From: Ulota crispa
Taxonomy: Eukaryota; Streptophyta; Bryopsida; Orthotrichales; Orthotrichaceae
Assembly (NCBI GenBank): GCA_963920765.1
Contig: OY987248.1
Span: 13,302,539-13,366,538 of the forward strand
DNA: 64,000 bases
Direction: 5' to 3'
A model generated the notes under the pieces. That model did not search any database. It worked only from the letters and a program-made list of their open reading frames with translations, and was not told the origin of the DNA. Shown piece by piece: positions 46,140-57,751 of this stretch (its first letter is position 1; each line of letters starts with the position of its first letter). A program made the translations under genes and the position numbers.

Positions 46140-46402
46140 AGGGAACACGATATTCAGTAAATTGGGAAAACGCAATTCCCAAGTTGTACTTCACCTAAAA
46201 TCGAGAAAGTTATCTTAAATTAGATTTGAAGGTATCAGATTCAGTCAAAGCCACTAAGATTTTTTCCCTCGCAAATTTCTCCTCTCAGGTGAGGGCACAT
46301 GTACCAATAAAACGCTAAAGCTCAGTTTAAGGTGATCACCTTAAATCTTCAAAAGTCCCAAATTCGGCCAAAGTTCTCACTTTAATGAATATCATGTTAG
46401 GG
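46140..46402. mobile_element. AACACC-family MITE, 255 bp, target AGGG
   Basis: Element 46144-46398 (AACACGATATTCAGTAAATT ... inverse TTTAATGAATATCATGTT) with AGGG on both sides. Full-length interior shared with 18257 and 38965. Confidence 0.87.
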
Positions 46403-46459
46403 TTAGCTTTGTGGGAAGAATCAGCCTCCAAAGAAGGTTACAACATCAAATAAGGTTAG

Positions 46460-46688
46460 TTAACCTCTAAATGTCCCAATCCCTTTTTGAATTTTTTTAC
46501 ATCTTTGCTTATGTCTTTATACAAAATTATCAATTATTGGAATTTAATGAATATGGTCGTTAAGGAAGGTTGTCTTCTTTATATTCAAGTATTACATTGG
46601 ATGAATGAGAAGTTAGGTGGACTACACAATGCCTTGAAATCCTCCATTCCTTGTCCATAATATGGACATTGGAGCGCTTCAGGGTTAA
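46460..46688. mobile_element. TTAA-flanked MITE, CCTCTAAATGTCCC end
   Basis: TTAA at 46460-46463 followed by CCTCTAAATGTCCC. Inverse GGAGCGCTTCAGGG then TTAA at 46685-46688. Ends are imperfect but of the CCCT/CCTC type of this group. Confidence 0.65.
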
Positions 46689-46757
46689 GAGAGTATAATT
46701 GAGAATGAAGAAGAGCACTCCATTTCTTTCACTTGTATGTTTATACATTCAAGCAAT

Positions 46758-47440
46758 GTCTTTTTTTTGGGCAATTTAAGGCCAAATTGCCTTAAAAAAA
46801 AAAGGCTAGCTTCAAGCCTATAGGAAAAAAAGGGGGAAAAAAGTTCAAAAAATGCCAAACTACAATTAGGAAAATTACGTTGCAACCTAGGATTTCATAA
46901 AATCCTTATCAAATTAAAAACTGATGCCATCATTTCAAAATTATTTGAGCAATTTAGTTTTTTTGAGGTGTTGCCTAATCCAATTCAATACAATACTTAA
47001 GTAATGATAATGGTTATTTGGATGTTTTCAAAAAATGACCAATGAATATTTTTTACCTACAAAAAAAATCCCATGATGCTCCAAAAATCCATGCATCGGG
47101 CCCACCTTCAACTCCAACCAAAATAGAGACGGAGCCAGCAAGTTACAAACCATTTAACACCATATTATGTAATTTGGGAAAAAGGGAGGTACCATTTTGT
47201 ACTCCACCTTAAACCCAAAAAGTTACCTTAAACCATATTTGAAGGTATCAAATTCAGTTTGAGACACTAAGATCTTTTCCCTCTCAAATTCCTCTTCTTA
47301 GGTGAGGACACGTGTACCCAAAAAAATGCTAGAGCTTGGTTTTAGATGATCACCTAAAACCTTCAAAAGTCCCAAAAGTACCCTTTTACCCAGATTACAT
47401 TCAAAAAACGCCACCCAAGCATCGGTCAGAGAACCCCAAA
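46758..47440. repeat. retroposon-like repeat, older copy
   Basis: 46868-47150 aligns with 58838-59100 (GCAACCTAGGATTTCATAAAAT, TGATGCCATCATTTCAAAATT, GGTTATTTGGATG). The other copy ends in a long A run. This copy is interrupted by the MITE at 47156. Confidence 0.55.
47152..47400. mobile_element. AACACCATATT MITE, right end deleted
   Basis: Starts AACACCATATTATGTAATTT at 47156 after ATTT. The interior is almost the same as 18257-18510, including the unusual TACCATTTT. It stops at CAGATTACAT, missing the last dozen bases and the second target copy. Confidence 0.78.
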
Positions 47441-47862
47441 AAAAAACCCTGCATTCGAGTAACCCATGTGCCTCTTCGCCCTCCTATCTTATACTTTTCA
47501 ATCTATGTTTGACAACCATCTCAAGCCTCCCAGCGCAAGAAACACGTACACACACACACGGCAGGGGAGTCAAGGGGAATTCACAGAAACCTTCTTAGTA
47601 TAAGTTACGTAATAATAAGGGAATCGATACAAATCCCCACATGATATAGCAAGGGAGCACATACAAATCTCCTATGGTCTAGCTTTCCTGCAGCTCTTGA
47701 GGATCCAAAAATGCTGCAGTAAATCCCACAACAGATCAAAAGGGGACTGCTGATTTGAAACCAAATCTCCAGCTATGAACAGTATGCACATTGTCGACAA
47801 GTGTTGCAGGAAACTGCTTACAATTATGTGCTCTTCCACTCCTCGCAACCAAGGCGCATTGC
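47401..47862 (-). other. 3' flank of the TRM gene
   Basis: Mostly even composition, probable 3' UTR and downstream region of the minus-strand gene. No second gene recognised. Confidence 0.4.
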
Positions 47863-50800
47863 CTAGAGAGACGGAGTCGTCACAAAATTCGGAGGATTCG
47901 GGGGATTCGGAGGATTCGGAGGCTGGTTACCTGCGAGATCGACAGGCTCTGGACACTCGGTGGGAGAGACGCAGGATTGCAAGCAACGATCGAGGGCAGA
48001 GCCATTCTTCCGCGTCACGCACTCGACAATGTCCACCGCCACCTCGTCAAGAATGCCAGTCCAAACCATGCTCTCAATCTCCACGCCCACCGCCGCAACG
48101 TCAGAAGCAACGCAGATCCAGTTACCCGGGGCCACGCTCATGTCGCGCTCGATCAAGGAGTCGATGGCATACGACGCCAGCGTGCGCCACTCGTCGATGC
48201 TCTTCACCACGGCCACTACGAGCTCCTGGCCTCGAGGCCGGGAGCACTGCCACACCGGCTCCGGAGTCCACTGCAGGTGCCACCGTCGGGAGCTTAACCC
48301 GAAGGCCTCGTTCACGCAGTCGAACAACAGCTTGCGGTCGCAGCGCCACATGCCACCGCATGCCAAGACCACGCCCTCGCTTTCTAGCCTGTCGAAGAGC
48401 GAGGGGTCCATGGGGTACTCTGGGCTGTACCAGTTGGGTGGCGTGGTGGACAGGAACTTGGCCGCGGCGAGAACCTCTTGGATGAAGCGCTGCTCGTCCT
48501 TGGGCTGCTCTCGGGGTACTGGGGGATGCTCGGCGGTACTACAGTCGTCGTGGATTCGGAACATGGATATGTCTAAGAGTGCTTGCTTGATTTTGTCGAT
48601 GTTGCTTGTGGGAGGCTCACGCTGACTCTCCTCGTTAGTGATCTCTTCGTCGCTCAACTGTGGCTTGGATTCTGTAGTGAAGACATACAGTGGAATCCAC
48701 ATTACAAGGGGGTTAATCATTCATGCCGCTCTGTACATGGTTGTCACATTGGACAAGCCCTAAACCGTCCATCTGTTCAACGCAAACACAAAACGATCAA
48801 GGCGCGGATGCAAGCACTTTTTTTTCTTTTTTTAAGTTGAGGCAGGACGCAATCTTGCAATCACCACCACAAGGAGACTATTTGGGTTTATTAGGTAGTA
48901 AACTCACTACCATCACCACATCTACAAGTGGTAAACTCAGTATGATTACCTCTTTGCAATTTTTTCAAAGTGGTAATCAATACTAATTTTACCACTTTTG
49001 GATGTGGTGATGATCAATTAGTCATGAGTTTATTACCTAGTAAACCCAAATAATCTCCATGTGCACGCATTGACATCCGCACCCTAGCCAGGACAACCAC
49101 CCCACCGGTTTGGCCTGTGTGAATCTCTTGTCTAAGAGCCAAATCTTGCCCAATGTGACAACCATGGCTCTATGACTCTCATAAGCTGGCACTCTCTTCT
49201 TTTGAGCATTGGAATCGACACTGCAAACTTGGCATGACTCATAACATCACAAATCCATCTTTTGGGCTTACATCTTAGCAAGCATCCCCGTACTCAACTC
49301 CTGTTGGCTATTATCTATGTCATGAAAAGCAAAAATTGAAAGTAGTCAACAGACAAATGTCAGCCAAATCTATGCTTTCAGATTCTTATAGGGTGCAGCA
49401 ATGGCTTTCGAATGAATGGTTGGTTGTTTGACTGATTTTCAATGCGGTTTGGAGGGTGTCACTGATTTCTTATTGTCATACCTGGACTGGATTCCGAAGT
49501 GGTGCAGGTTTCGTCATGGAAAGGTGATTGCAAGACGGAGACGGGGCTGGGATGCCCAGCTGCCTCATCCACGAAGCTCTCGTCCAGAGTCTTTTGCAGA
49601 AGTTGTGGGGGTGGTGACTTCGGCTCCTGATGCAAAACTTCCACTTCCACTTCTAAATCCTTTACCTGGAAAAATAGCAACAGAATCAAGTGCTCTTAGT
49701 ATCAATGTACTAAACACACCTGGAAGAATAAAAAACCACTCAGGACCTGTTTCCCATATTGACATACAGCAACTCAATTATTATTAAACAAGCTTGCCGT
49801 CGATTAGCAGATGGTGTAAGCGTGACTTGACTTCATATCTGACCCCGAAATGGGCTGTTTAAAGGAGCAATGTCTAAAAGCCATATTCAACTAATTTTGG
49901 ACTACACAAGATGTCAAGCACATCCTCTGGAACTAAACCCTCCAAGCATATAGACTGGCCTCTGTTGAAGGATTATCCATACAACTGATATGCGTACTGC
50001 GACTTTTCAACAAGTCAGCGGTCAGGCATTAACCTAACAATATTGCTCCTTTCAACATTAGTTCACAATCTTCCAGTTTGAGTGACTATATAAGAAATCC
50101 ATAAAAACTGATCTCAAGAGAGTTGGATACTTGTACCCTAAGGTATAGCTCTTCCCAATGAGTTCTATTGAGGAAAATTTCATGGATACCCCTGAAGTTT
50201 GCAATATTTACATAGATACCCCTGCTTTTTCAGAAATTACACAAATACCCTTAGACCATAAAATTTAGGCATTTATTTGTTGTGCTCATACTTCCCTCAT
50301 GACCAATGTTGAAGAAGGGAATGTAATGAAACAAAAAAGAAGCAATGTGCCCACAAAGGAAGAAGGGAAGTGGCATGCACAACAAAACAAACTCCTAAAA
50401 ACTATGGTCCAAGGATATTTGTGCAATTTCTGAAAAAGCAAGGGTATCTATGTAAATATTGCAAACTTCAATGGTATCCATGAAATTTTCCCTTCTATTA
50501 ATGATCTCCCAATGAAAGTGGGAATTTGTTTACAGTTCTCAAAATGTTACCCTCGCTCCTGAAGCATTGTAAATGGCGAAATCAATGGACTATACCTGGA
50601 AGTTGGTTCTGGGCGACTCACTGAGAGCATCACTCGGAGAATCACAGTCTCCGGAGTTGAAGGAAGCGCAGGAACTCCACGAGTCGCCGTTTCTGTCCTC
50701 GTCAGACAAAGTGGCACTTCGTGATGAAACGGAAGGGCCAGAACAGCTCCGTTCGCAGCACCGCCCGCTCAGAATGGTTTCCACGATCTCATCCTCCCAA

Positions 50801-53381
50801 CGGATCTCACCCACCGGGTACGACTCCACAGAAACACATTCGTTCTCGGCTGTTGCAACAGCGCCAACATGCGCCGAGCCATGATCACAATCAACCAAAA
50901 GACTACTCGAAATCCCGCCACATTCCTTGTCATACTCTCCCGAGTCACAAAGCTCGTCATAATCGATCAAAGGACTCATCGAAATCTCCATGGGCGCTCC
51001 ATGGTTGGTGCACTCGGAGAAATCGAAGTCGGGGGAAAACAATGCACGCTCGACAGGCTTGTGAAGAAGCCGAGCATCAGCCTCCGAGGATTTACAGTCA
51101 AGAGCATACGTAGCCGCATCCACAGCTTGAGATTGTTTCCTCAGAACCAGCTCATCAGGTTCACTACTGTGTTGACTAGCCATGTCCTCTGCGTTGGGAT
51201 TCCCCGTCTTCAACCGGTCACCGACATCCTGAACTTGAGCTTGGCAGGGAGTATGAATTTGCCTCACTTTCTGGATCCCTTTGTGCCTGCTCACAACTGT
51301 TTCTGTGAGTCTCTGCAACTTGGGCGACGTGCGCTTGGCGTCTCCTTTCTTTCGTCCGTTCCAGAGCTCGCCATGGCTGAGTATTAGACTCGACCGATGT
51401 CTCGAAACATCAGTCTGGGATTCTGGCGATGGTGATCCTTTTCCTTTCAGCTGTCTTGCCTTGATAGCTCTCTCTGGCGGCGGTTTTCCCGGCGCCAAAT
51501 CTGGAAACCTGATGGAGTCCTTGCTCTTCGTCATCGTAGTCTTCCCGACACGATGTGTCCCTGCTACTGATGACGTGTTCTTCATGGGGGTACTGGCAGA
51601 CTTAGCACTCTGGCGCCCTGCTCTGGAGCCTCTACTCTGACCTCTGGACGGAGATTGCGAAGAGAGTGGTCGAAGCTCACCAGTTACTGAGCTTTGCGAA
51701 GTACATGGGGACGCATGGGACACCGAAGTGGTAGGATTTTCCAATGGGGTTATCAGAGGCTGCCGATCACTCGAACCTTTCGAAGTAGGACGTCGCCTAG
51801 TTGCAGTGATCCCAGGTCCAGGGCTTGTGACTGGTTTGGATCGCCGGATAGGGTGACGAGGAGCAGCTGGTGACCGCGAATGCAGCAAACGTTGGTGGTG
51901 GCGCTCCGAAGGCGGCGCCAGTCGACGACGCGGTCCCGCCGGGCCGTCAATCGTGGACTCGCTGTCGTCACTACCGTGCCAAGACGAGCCTCGCCTCCGC
52001 CCTTGCACCACCACTTTCGAATGTGTCAGCAACGGTTTGGACGATGCGGAATCAGTCGGTCTGCTGCCGACGCTCTCAGTACTCTCCTGCTGGAGATCAG
52101 AGTCGTAGAGATCGCGGGGGACGTTATGTTGCCCCGCGAGTGGCCACCCTTGCAGCACGATGTCTCTCCCTGTGGAGCTCGCTTGCAGCAAGCTGAGCTC
52201 CGGAATGGCCTCGCCATGGACGTTGGCCGAGGACGTTGGACGCCGGGACAGAAATGGATTCTGTTTCTGCGTCACGGCGTACATGAGCCGGGATTGCGCT
52301 TGCGGGATGTCGACTAGCGTCGGAGAGATGCACCATTCCTCGGATCGGCACCGAAACGCTGCAAAAGTTCCTCTCCGGCCGTGACTAGCTCGTTTGCTGA
52401 AGAGCCTCTCCCGCAGTGACTTGGTTGCCTTGGAGGGCTTGAGGACGTCCTGCTTGAGAAGGTCTTGGAGAAGCACCGGGGTGCTCCTGGTGTGGTCGGG
52501 CAGTGATCGGCAATGGCCAAGGGGAGGGTATGGCGCCTCGGGGAGCGAGTCCAACCCCATGAGACGCGCCACCACCCCTGGCGGTCGAGTTGTCGCAATG
52601 ACAGCAGTGTCCTCATGTCTCTGCAACTTGCAAAAAATGCGACCTGTCAGCGATCCTAAACACCACAAGCACCACTGCTCTAGCAACAACAACTGGGAGC
52701 TAGCGTTTGATCACATATCCCTACGAAGCATAGAAATTTGTCACTAAGAAAAGATAGTACTATGTTACCGTTCGACTTTTGCCACGGTCGGTGCGAAAGC
52801 TTCTCGATCTTCGAAACGAGCCTTTCCCCAATTTGCCTACATCAACATCATTCAACGAATCATCATATAGTTAAAGAGATTGAGACGAATGGGTTCTGAT
52901 TTCCTGGTAAAACCCAGAGTAGTGCTCTCGGCTTCGACCTCTGGAACATCATCCCTAAGCCGACAATTCCACCTTAAGATGCAGTACAGGTTTTGTATTA
53001 GACGACGAGTGCTAGCTGTGAATGCATACAACTCAGCTCTTGTTCGATTTACATCACTTCGTTGACCCTTTCGATTAATTATCCTTCGTTGACAACTTTG
53101 GCTTAACATCTCAGAAACAGGGTATGGACAGAAATTTGGCTCGCCAGTTGCAATTGCAGGTTTTGTAAGAATATTCTAAACTCCGGAGAGAGAAATAAGA
53201 GAGTATATGCGTGGTGGTGGTACTCACTTGCAGGGAGTCGTTTAGTGGAGGAGAATCGGTTCTCAGAGGTCCAGCCAATCAAGCTGAAGAGGGTGCAAAC
53301 GCAGCCTCTGTACCTCGGAGACTGCATCGCTGCAGGCGAGACGTAGGATGGCGTTCCTCGAGCCTCCGCCATCACCACCAT
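47863..53381 (-). CDS. TRM/LONGIFOLIA-type protein (VARLMGL and DUF4378 domains), five exons
   Basis: TON1-recruiting-motif family protein; relatives bind cortical microtubules, help form TTP (TON1-TRM-PP2A) complexes and control division-plane placement and cell elongation. Exons: 53381-53228, 52836-52769, 52620-50596, 49665-49482 and 48671-47863. All junctions are GT/AG and every phase agrees, giving 1,079 aa. Visible motifs: N-terminal RGCVCTLFSLIGW (family GC..LF..FDW type, about 25-40); VARLMGLDSLP at 91-101; a long disordered Ser/Arg-rich middle; PSPVSVLQSPF at 788-798; and a C-terminal DUF4378 from about 870 (DEQRFIQEVL, DRKLLFDCVNEAF, WICVASDVAAVGVEIESMVW, ILDEVAVDIVE) to about 1035. 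A PPN repeat (about 1060-1070) precedes the stop. Exon 3 could start at TTGCAG, two codons earlier. A GCAG|GTAACC site near 47930 might lead to another C-terminal exon. Start is the ATG at 53381; another in-frame ATG is at 53372. The leader is GA-rich. Confidence 0.9.
48873..49058. mobile_element. 186-bp MITE in TRM intron 4
   Basis: GGAGACTATTTGGGTTTA at the left and the inverse TAAACCCAAATAATCTCC at the right. Both are followed inward by TAGGTAGTAAAC / GTTTATTACCTAG, and a second inverted pair (CACATCTACAAGTGGTAA / TTACCACTTTTGGATGTG) fills the middle. No clear target duplication. It lies in the intron 49481-48672. Confidence 0.75.
50171..50492. mobile_element. foldback repeat of the 21610 family in TRM intron 3
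   Basis: GAGGAAAATTTCATGGATACC left and the inverse GGTATCCATGAAATTTTCCC right. The best-conserved member of the family here; both arms carry CTGAAGTTTGCAATATTTAC. It sits in the 930-bp intron 50595-49666. Confidence 0.78.
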
Positions 53382-54300
53382 CTTCACAGCTGCCGCTCAC
53401 TCGCTAGCCAGCTCTCTCTCTCTCGCTTGCTCTCTCTCTCGTCCACCGCTTGCAGCTCAATCGCAAGCTTATCATTCACCACTCACACCGATCGAAATGA
53501 AAAGTCTTGATGATTCGACCTCTGATCGGGTTCTATGACAAACTCTACGCACTCCTTGCAGTAGCAGTGGCGTCGACGCGGACTAATGACACTCGATCCT
53601 GGAATTCCACAGCGCTTGTGGCCATCGCGCTGTGCAGGTGTCGGAACGGACATGCCGTGCTCGTACCCGAGTCTGCGTTGTCCGGACGTGCCATCGTCGG
53701 CCATTCACTGCAATCTGTCCCCTCTTTCGAAATACTCGCCACTCTCAGAAGGACAAAACGTTGCAATCCTCCATGAAACAAAGCTGTCTGCAAGAGATTG
53801 CCAAAACCTCGTCAACAAGCTCGACCTCACCTCCGATCAGTGGCCATGTCCAGTACTTACTTGCTTCCAGAAACACGGTACATCGGCTTCCGACTTGGCC
53901 ATACGTGACAACCTTACGAGGAGCTCAATCGTTGCGATACAGTATCTAACCCGTGTGTGCTGTAGTACCTTGTAATCGAGCTCAGTACTAACTTAGACGT
54001 GAGACTAGCTAGCAACAGCAACAACTAGTTAGTCGATCTTGCTGAATCTCTAGGAAGAACGAACACTGCACTGCACTGCACTGCACCCCCCGAAAAGGCG
54101 GACATACGCACCAACCATGCATCCTGTAGTGCCGGCGACTACGCTCCAAACGCACAACCACCGACGTCGACCGCTGGAAAAGGTCTCTCTACCTTTCACT
54201 CTCCACAGGGCAGAGTCCCCACACATGATTCGGCCGCTCCTTGCAACAGCAGCCAGGTCCGTCAGCACTCGCAGCAGCAGCAGGCGCCAGGCCTGTCCTG
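53382..54300 (-). promoter_or_regulatory. GA-rich leader and promoter region of the TRM gene
   Basis: Directly upstream of the TRM start the minus strand has a GAGAGAGAG-rich tract (53413-53445), a common feature of plant 5' leaders. GC content stays high to about 54300. Overlapping open frames on both strands (53483-53975) have no family motifs, so I treat this as leader and promoter. A five-base CTGCA repeat lies at about 54064-54086. Confidence 0.4.
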
Positions 54301-54308
54301 TGATGGAA

Positions 54309-54765
54309 TCATCGTGTTAATTGGTAACTGTAAACTAAAGGAATTAAGTTACCACTAAAAGTTTGGTGCTTTTTCCAAGGCTCCGATTCGGCGACAAGCT
54401 GGTCGAAATCATGACCAGCATTGATGCTCACCTGCTGCATTTGATCAGGAGCTGACAGATTCTCAGCGTCGTTCACAAGCATGGCGAAAAAACGTGTTGG
54501 TTTGGCGCTGCTGGAGGTGTGATGAATTTCAGGGATAGTCCTCGCCGGCCATGGCAGCCACCGTAGCACCGTGACTGCTGCGTGTGAAAAACCTGGCCAG
54601 GTGACTCCTGAGGCTGTTGAAGAAAGCTTGTCTCTTGCAAATCCGTTGTGACACTACCAAGCACGGAAACTTTAACCCCTCGAGGTGCGGAATCTCCCTC
54701 ACCATGTGTGCATTGTAGCCATATGCTGGAAACAGAAGAAAGGTATGAGCACCCATAAACGTCAA
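54309..54765 (-). other. coding-like minus-strand segment, unassigned
   Basis: Moderately GC-rich DNA where all three minus frames are open for 60-90 codons in turn, with stretches such as VVSQRICKRQAFFNSLRSHL and GHDFDQLVAESEPWKK. It may be far-upstream leader exons of the TRM gene, a broken gene or chance. No family recognised. Beyond 54780 composition falls to the AT-rich background. Confidence 0.25.
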
Positions 54766-55092
54766 ATTAAGGGTTTTGTACCTGATGACTATTAATAGAT
54801 AACTAGCAAATTATAGGATCCTATTGGGAACAGAAAAAAATTGAATCTGCACATTTGAATGTATTATTTGGATATTGTGAGAATAAGTTGTGAATTTTGA
54901 AGTGCAAATTGTCATTACATCCATAACCACTTTTAAGATTTGATGTTCACATGTTGTACATTCTTGTCATTACATCTATTAACTTCCACAAATTTTTCAA
55001 GATTTCAAAGGTGACGGTTATGGGGACATTGACGCTTATGGGTGTTCCTACCTAAAGTGAAAAGGAGGAACGTACTTGTAGCAACACACAAT

Positions 55093-55420
55093 CAAGATAG
55101 GAGGTTCATAAACCGACTACGTAAGGGCTAAAACTGAACTTTGAGGAGGTGAAACTTCTTGATGTTTTTCAGTAACTTTTCCTTGAAAGACACGAGGAAT
55201 TGGCATCTAAGCCAAGTTGTTTCATATTTTTTGGAGCTTTGTGGAATTAGTTATGAAATTTTGAAGTTAAAGTGCCATAGGGCTCTAAAACTGTCCACCT
55301 CCTCAAATGCACGCAACTTGTACATGGTTGAAGATTATGAAAAACGACATATAAAACTAGAATACATTTGAAAAGGTGGACGGTTTTAAAACCTAAGTGC
55401 TTTTAGAACCTCCTACCTTA
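55093..55420. mobile_element. AGGTAGGAGG-family MITE, reverse orientation
   Basis: Left end AGATAGGAGGTTC (one base off the family end), right inverse GAACCTCCTACCT-TA. The interior matches 23409-23736 in reverse (TTTCATATTTTTTGGAGCTT). The left target reads CA instead of TA. Confidence 0.75.
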
Positions 55421-56320
55421 GACATGGTAAAAACCAAAAAACCAAAAACCAAAAAAGTACCTTGGAGGGGACAACTCATATTTTTACTTTGAAACTCATG
55501 TTTAAACACTTGAAAGACACCTCCTCATGGTACGTTCACACTAGGGGCGATGATGTCAGCAAAGAGAATCCAAGTTCAAAGATACATTTGGCATAGTAGC
55601 CAAAAATAATATCTAGAATATGAATTGATTCCTATACTTTCTAGGAATTACACGTTTTACACCCTTGTGAACTCTTATGTGTAAGTTACCCAAGGAGGTT
55701 CATTCTAGATATTCCTTGTGAGTTCTTCAAAGGAATCAGGACGAGTTACCTTGTTATTTAGAATTTGCAATAGTAGGGATAAAAGGGAATATTTGTTGAT
55801 AGTTGTGAAGTGTTCAATGATATATGGATGAATGAAAGTCTGTTGATATGAGAGTGAGTTAAGGCTCCTTTGGACAAACTTGACTAAACTTGGTAGTTGA
55901 GCCATAAGTGGGGGTAAAGAGCAATCTCAACTTTGTGCAATATGTAAGCGTTGAATAAGGCAGTTAGCATTGGAAGCATTGGAATTTTGAGTTCCTATAA
56001 GTGAAGTATAGGATTTGGGGGAGAAGGATCCAATAGTAAACTCACCAAACAAGGAACTTGAGTTGTTGGTATAAGGAGTTATTAGTGCGTTATCCCTAAA
56101 AGTACTTAAAACTATACCTACTTGTTGTTAGAGTATTGTTAACCACACTTCTTGCTACACTTAGCGTGTGTAGCCACAAGTTGCAAAATACTACTTTAAA
56201 GCTCTTGGTTGGCGTGCACCTCAACCAAAAGCGTTGCTTACAATTCCCATTGGATCCCTTATTTCCATGTCCACCTTCATCTTACAATTTTTGCACCTAC
56301 ATGGTGCACTTGAGGCTGCT
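55421..56320. other. intergenic, nothing recognised
   Basis: AT-rich with small open frames only. Confidence 0.35.
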
Positions 56321-56568
56321 CTAACCCTTAAGCGCCCCAACAACAGAATCATGTCGTTGAGCGTCACAACTTGATCTCACTTTTTCTCTTGATTTGAACG
56401 GTGAAAACAATTGTGTCTGATCCCCATTAGCAAAGAAGGTAGTCCTTTTTCAAATCCTATGGTCACATTTTTTAGATGTAATTTTCCAAACTCTAGTGGT
56501 CATTAAATCCCTCATTTTCTCCTAAACCTTAAAACAACTCCGGGCGCTCAAGGGCCAAGGGAGGTTAA
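56321..56568. mobile_element. TTAA-type MITE, CCCTTAAGCGCC end
   Basis: CTAA then CCCTTAAGCGCCCC at 56321; inverse GGGCGCTCAAGGGCCAAGGGAGG then TTAA at 56565-56568. Similar ends to 21206 and 26766. One target base differs. Confidence 0.65.
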
Positions 56569-57751
56569 TATGCATTTCATTGCAATGAAAAGCCAATGTA
56601 CTTTAACGGGTAACGGTAGGTAGAGGATTACATTTTTGTGCTTTTTGGGTGCAGGAGGTCTTTCTCACATGCCTTTACTATCCTTTATTCAGGGAAAGTG
56701 GTGGGTACTTTGTCAAAATCTCGAATAAATGCTGTATATGGGGTTGGTTTTGTGGTCTTTTTTTCTGCAATGAAGTTGGGCCAAAAAATAATCATAAAAA
56801 TATTTGCTGGAATGCTGGTTCTTGCTGCGCAGGGACAAGTAAAAAGTGAACGGTGCAAATTGAAGGACGGAATTTTTCTTCTGCAGGAACTGGCTCATTA
56901 TTGAGCATGGGGGAGAGGAGACGTGTACTTTCCTGAGCGTGGGAACGTGAGAACTGAGAAGTGAGAACCATGTTCGCGGCTCTTAAAATAGCTGGTATCT
57001 GGCTATACTGCTATAGGCTGGGTTAGACAACCAATGCTCTGACTGGAATATTTAAAAGAGTGGATTTGTATGCATTGACTTTGGAATATTTCCTCCAAGT
57101 CAAATTTTCTCTTACTTTGTGGAATATTTGTTGGGGCATTTGGGAGCAGTGCATTTTTTTTGGAACGGCACTCCTTTGTTGTCCACATTTTATTGGGTGA
57201 TATATGGAAGGACGTGCCGGCAGAGGTTAGATGGCATGCCGTTATGTAGGGCTAGGGTAGAAAACTTCAACTTTTTTCACTAGTCACAAAATGTGAGAGC
57301 TTAGATATTTATTATCAAAAGATTGAATTTAAGGAATTTGAATTCAGATTTGGATTCAAACACCTTGATTTTGTTTAAAATTTTTGGAAAAGGATATCAT
57401 TAGACAACACCAAAGGAAGAGGCAATTTATTACTCTTACCTTGGTTTTGTAAAAACAATGAGATTTTGCCTCTCTTGTCCCAACATATAGCATGTCATCT
57501 AACCCCAGCAAGATGTGCCCACATTTAGTCAAATCTATCAAAATTGATAATAATTGGTTTTGTTTCGTCAAAAAAAAGCCCTTGTAGAGGAGCAGCTTTG
57601 GGGGAGATTTTTTGACCTTCACCAACTAAATTCTAATGTTTCTTATCTTCAACCGGCTTTTCACGAGCATGTATTAGAAATGTCCTATATTTATACTCTA
57701 GTATATCTTAATTGGATTTTATTGGAGACCCTAGTCAAATTTTTATGGAAA
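56569..57751. other. intergenic, no gene supported
   Basis: Several 60-90 codon frames overlap here (56638-56904 +, 57356-57625 -, 57554-57760 +). None has a recognisable motif or splice context, and composition is that of the surrounding AT-rich DNA. Confidence 0.35.

Noticed and set aside
47775..48625. Plus-strand frames of 168-236 codons across TRM exon 5
   Set aside because: Antisense shadows; the minus strand carries the DUF4378 motifs and in-phase splice sites.
51870..52317. Plus-strand Arg-rich frames across TRM exon 3
   Set aside because: Antisense shadows of the long disordered exon.
53483..53975. Plus and minus frames of 70-130 codons upstream of the TRM gene
   Set aside because: GC-rich leader/promoter DNA; both strands open, no motif.
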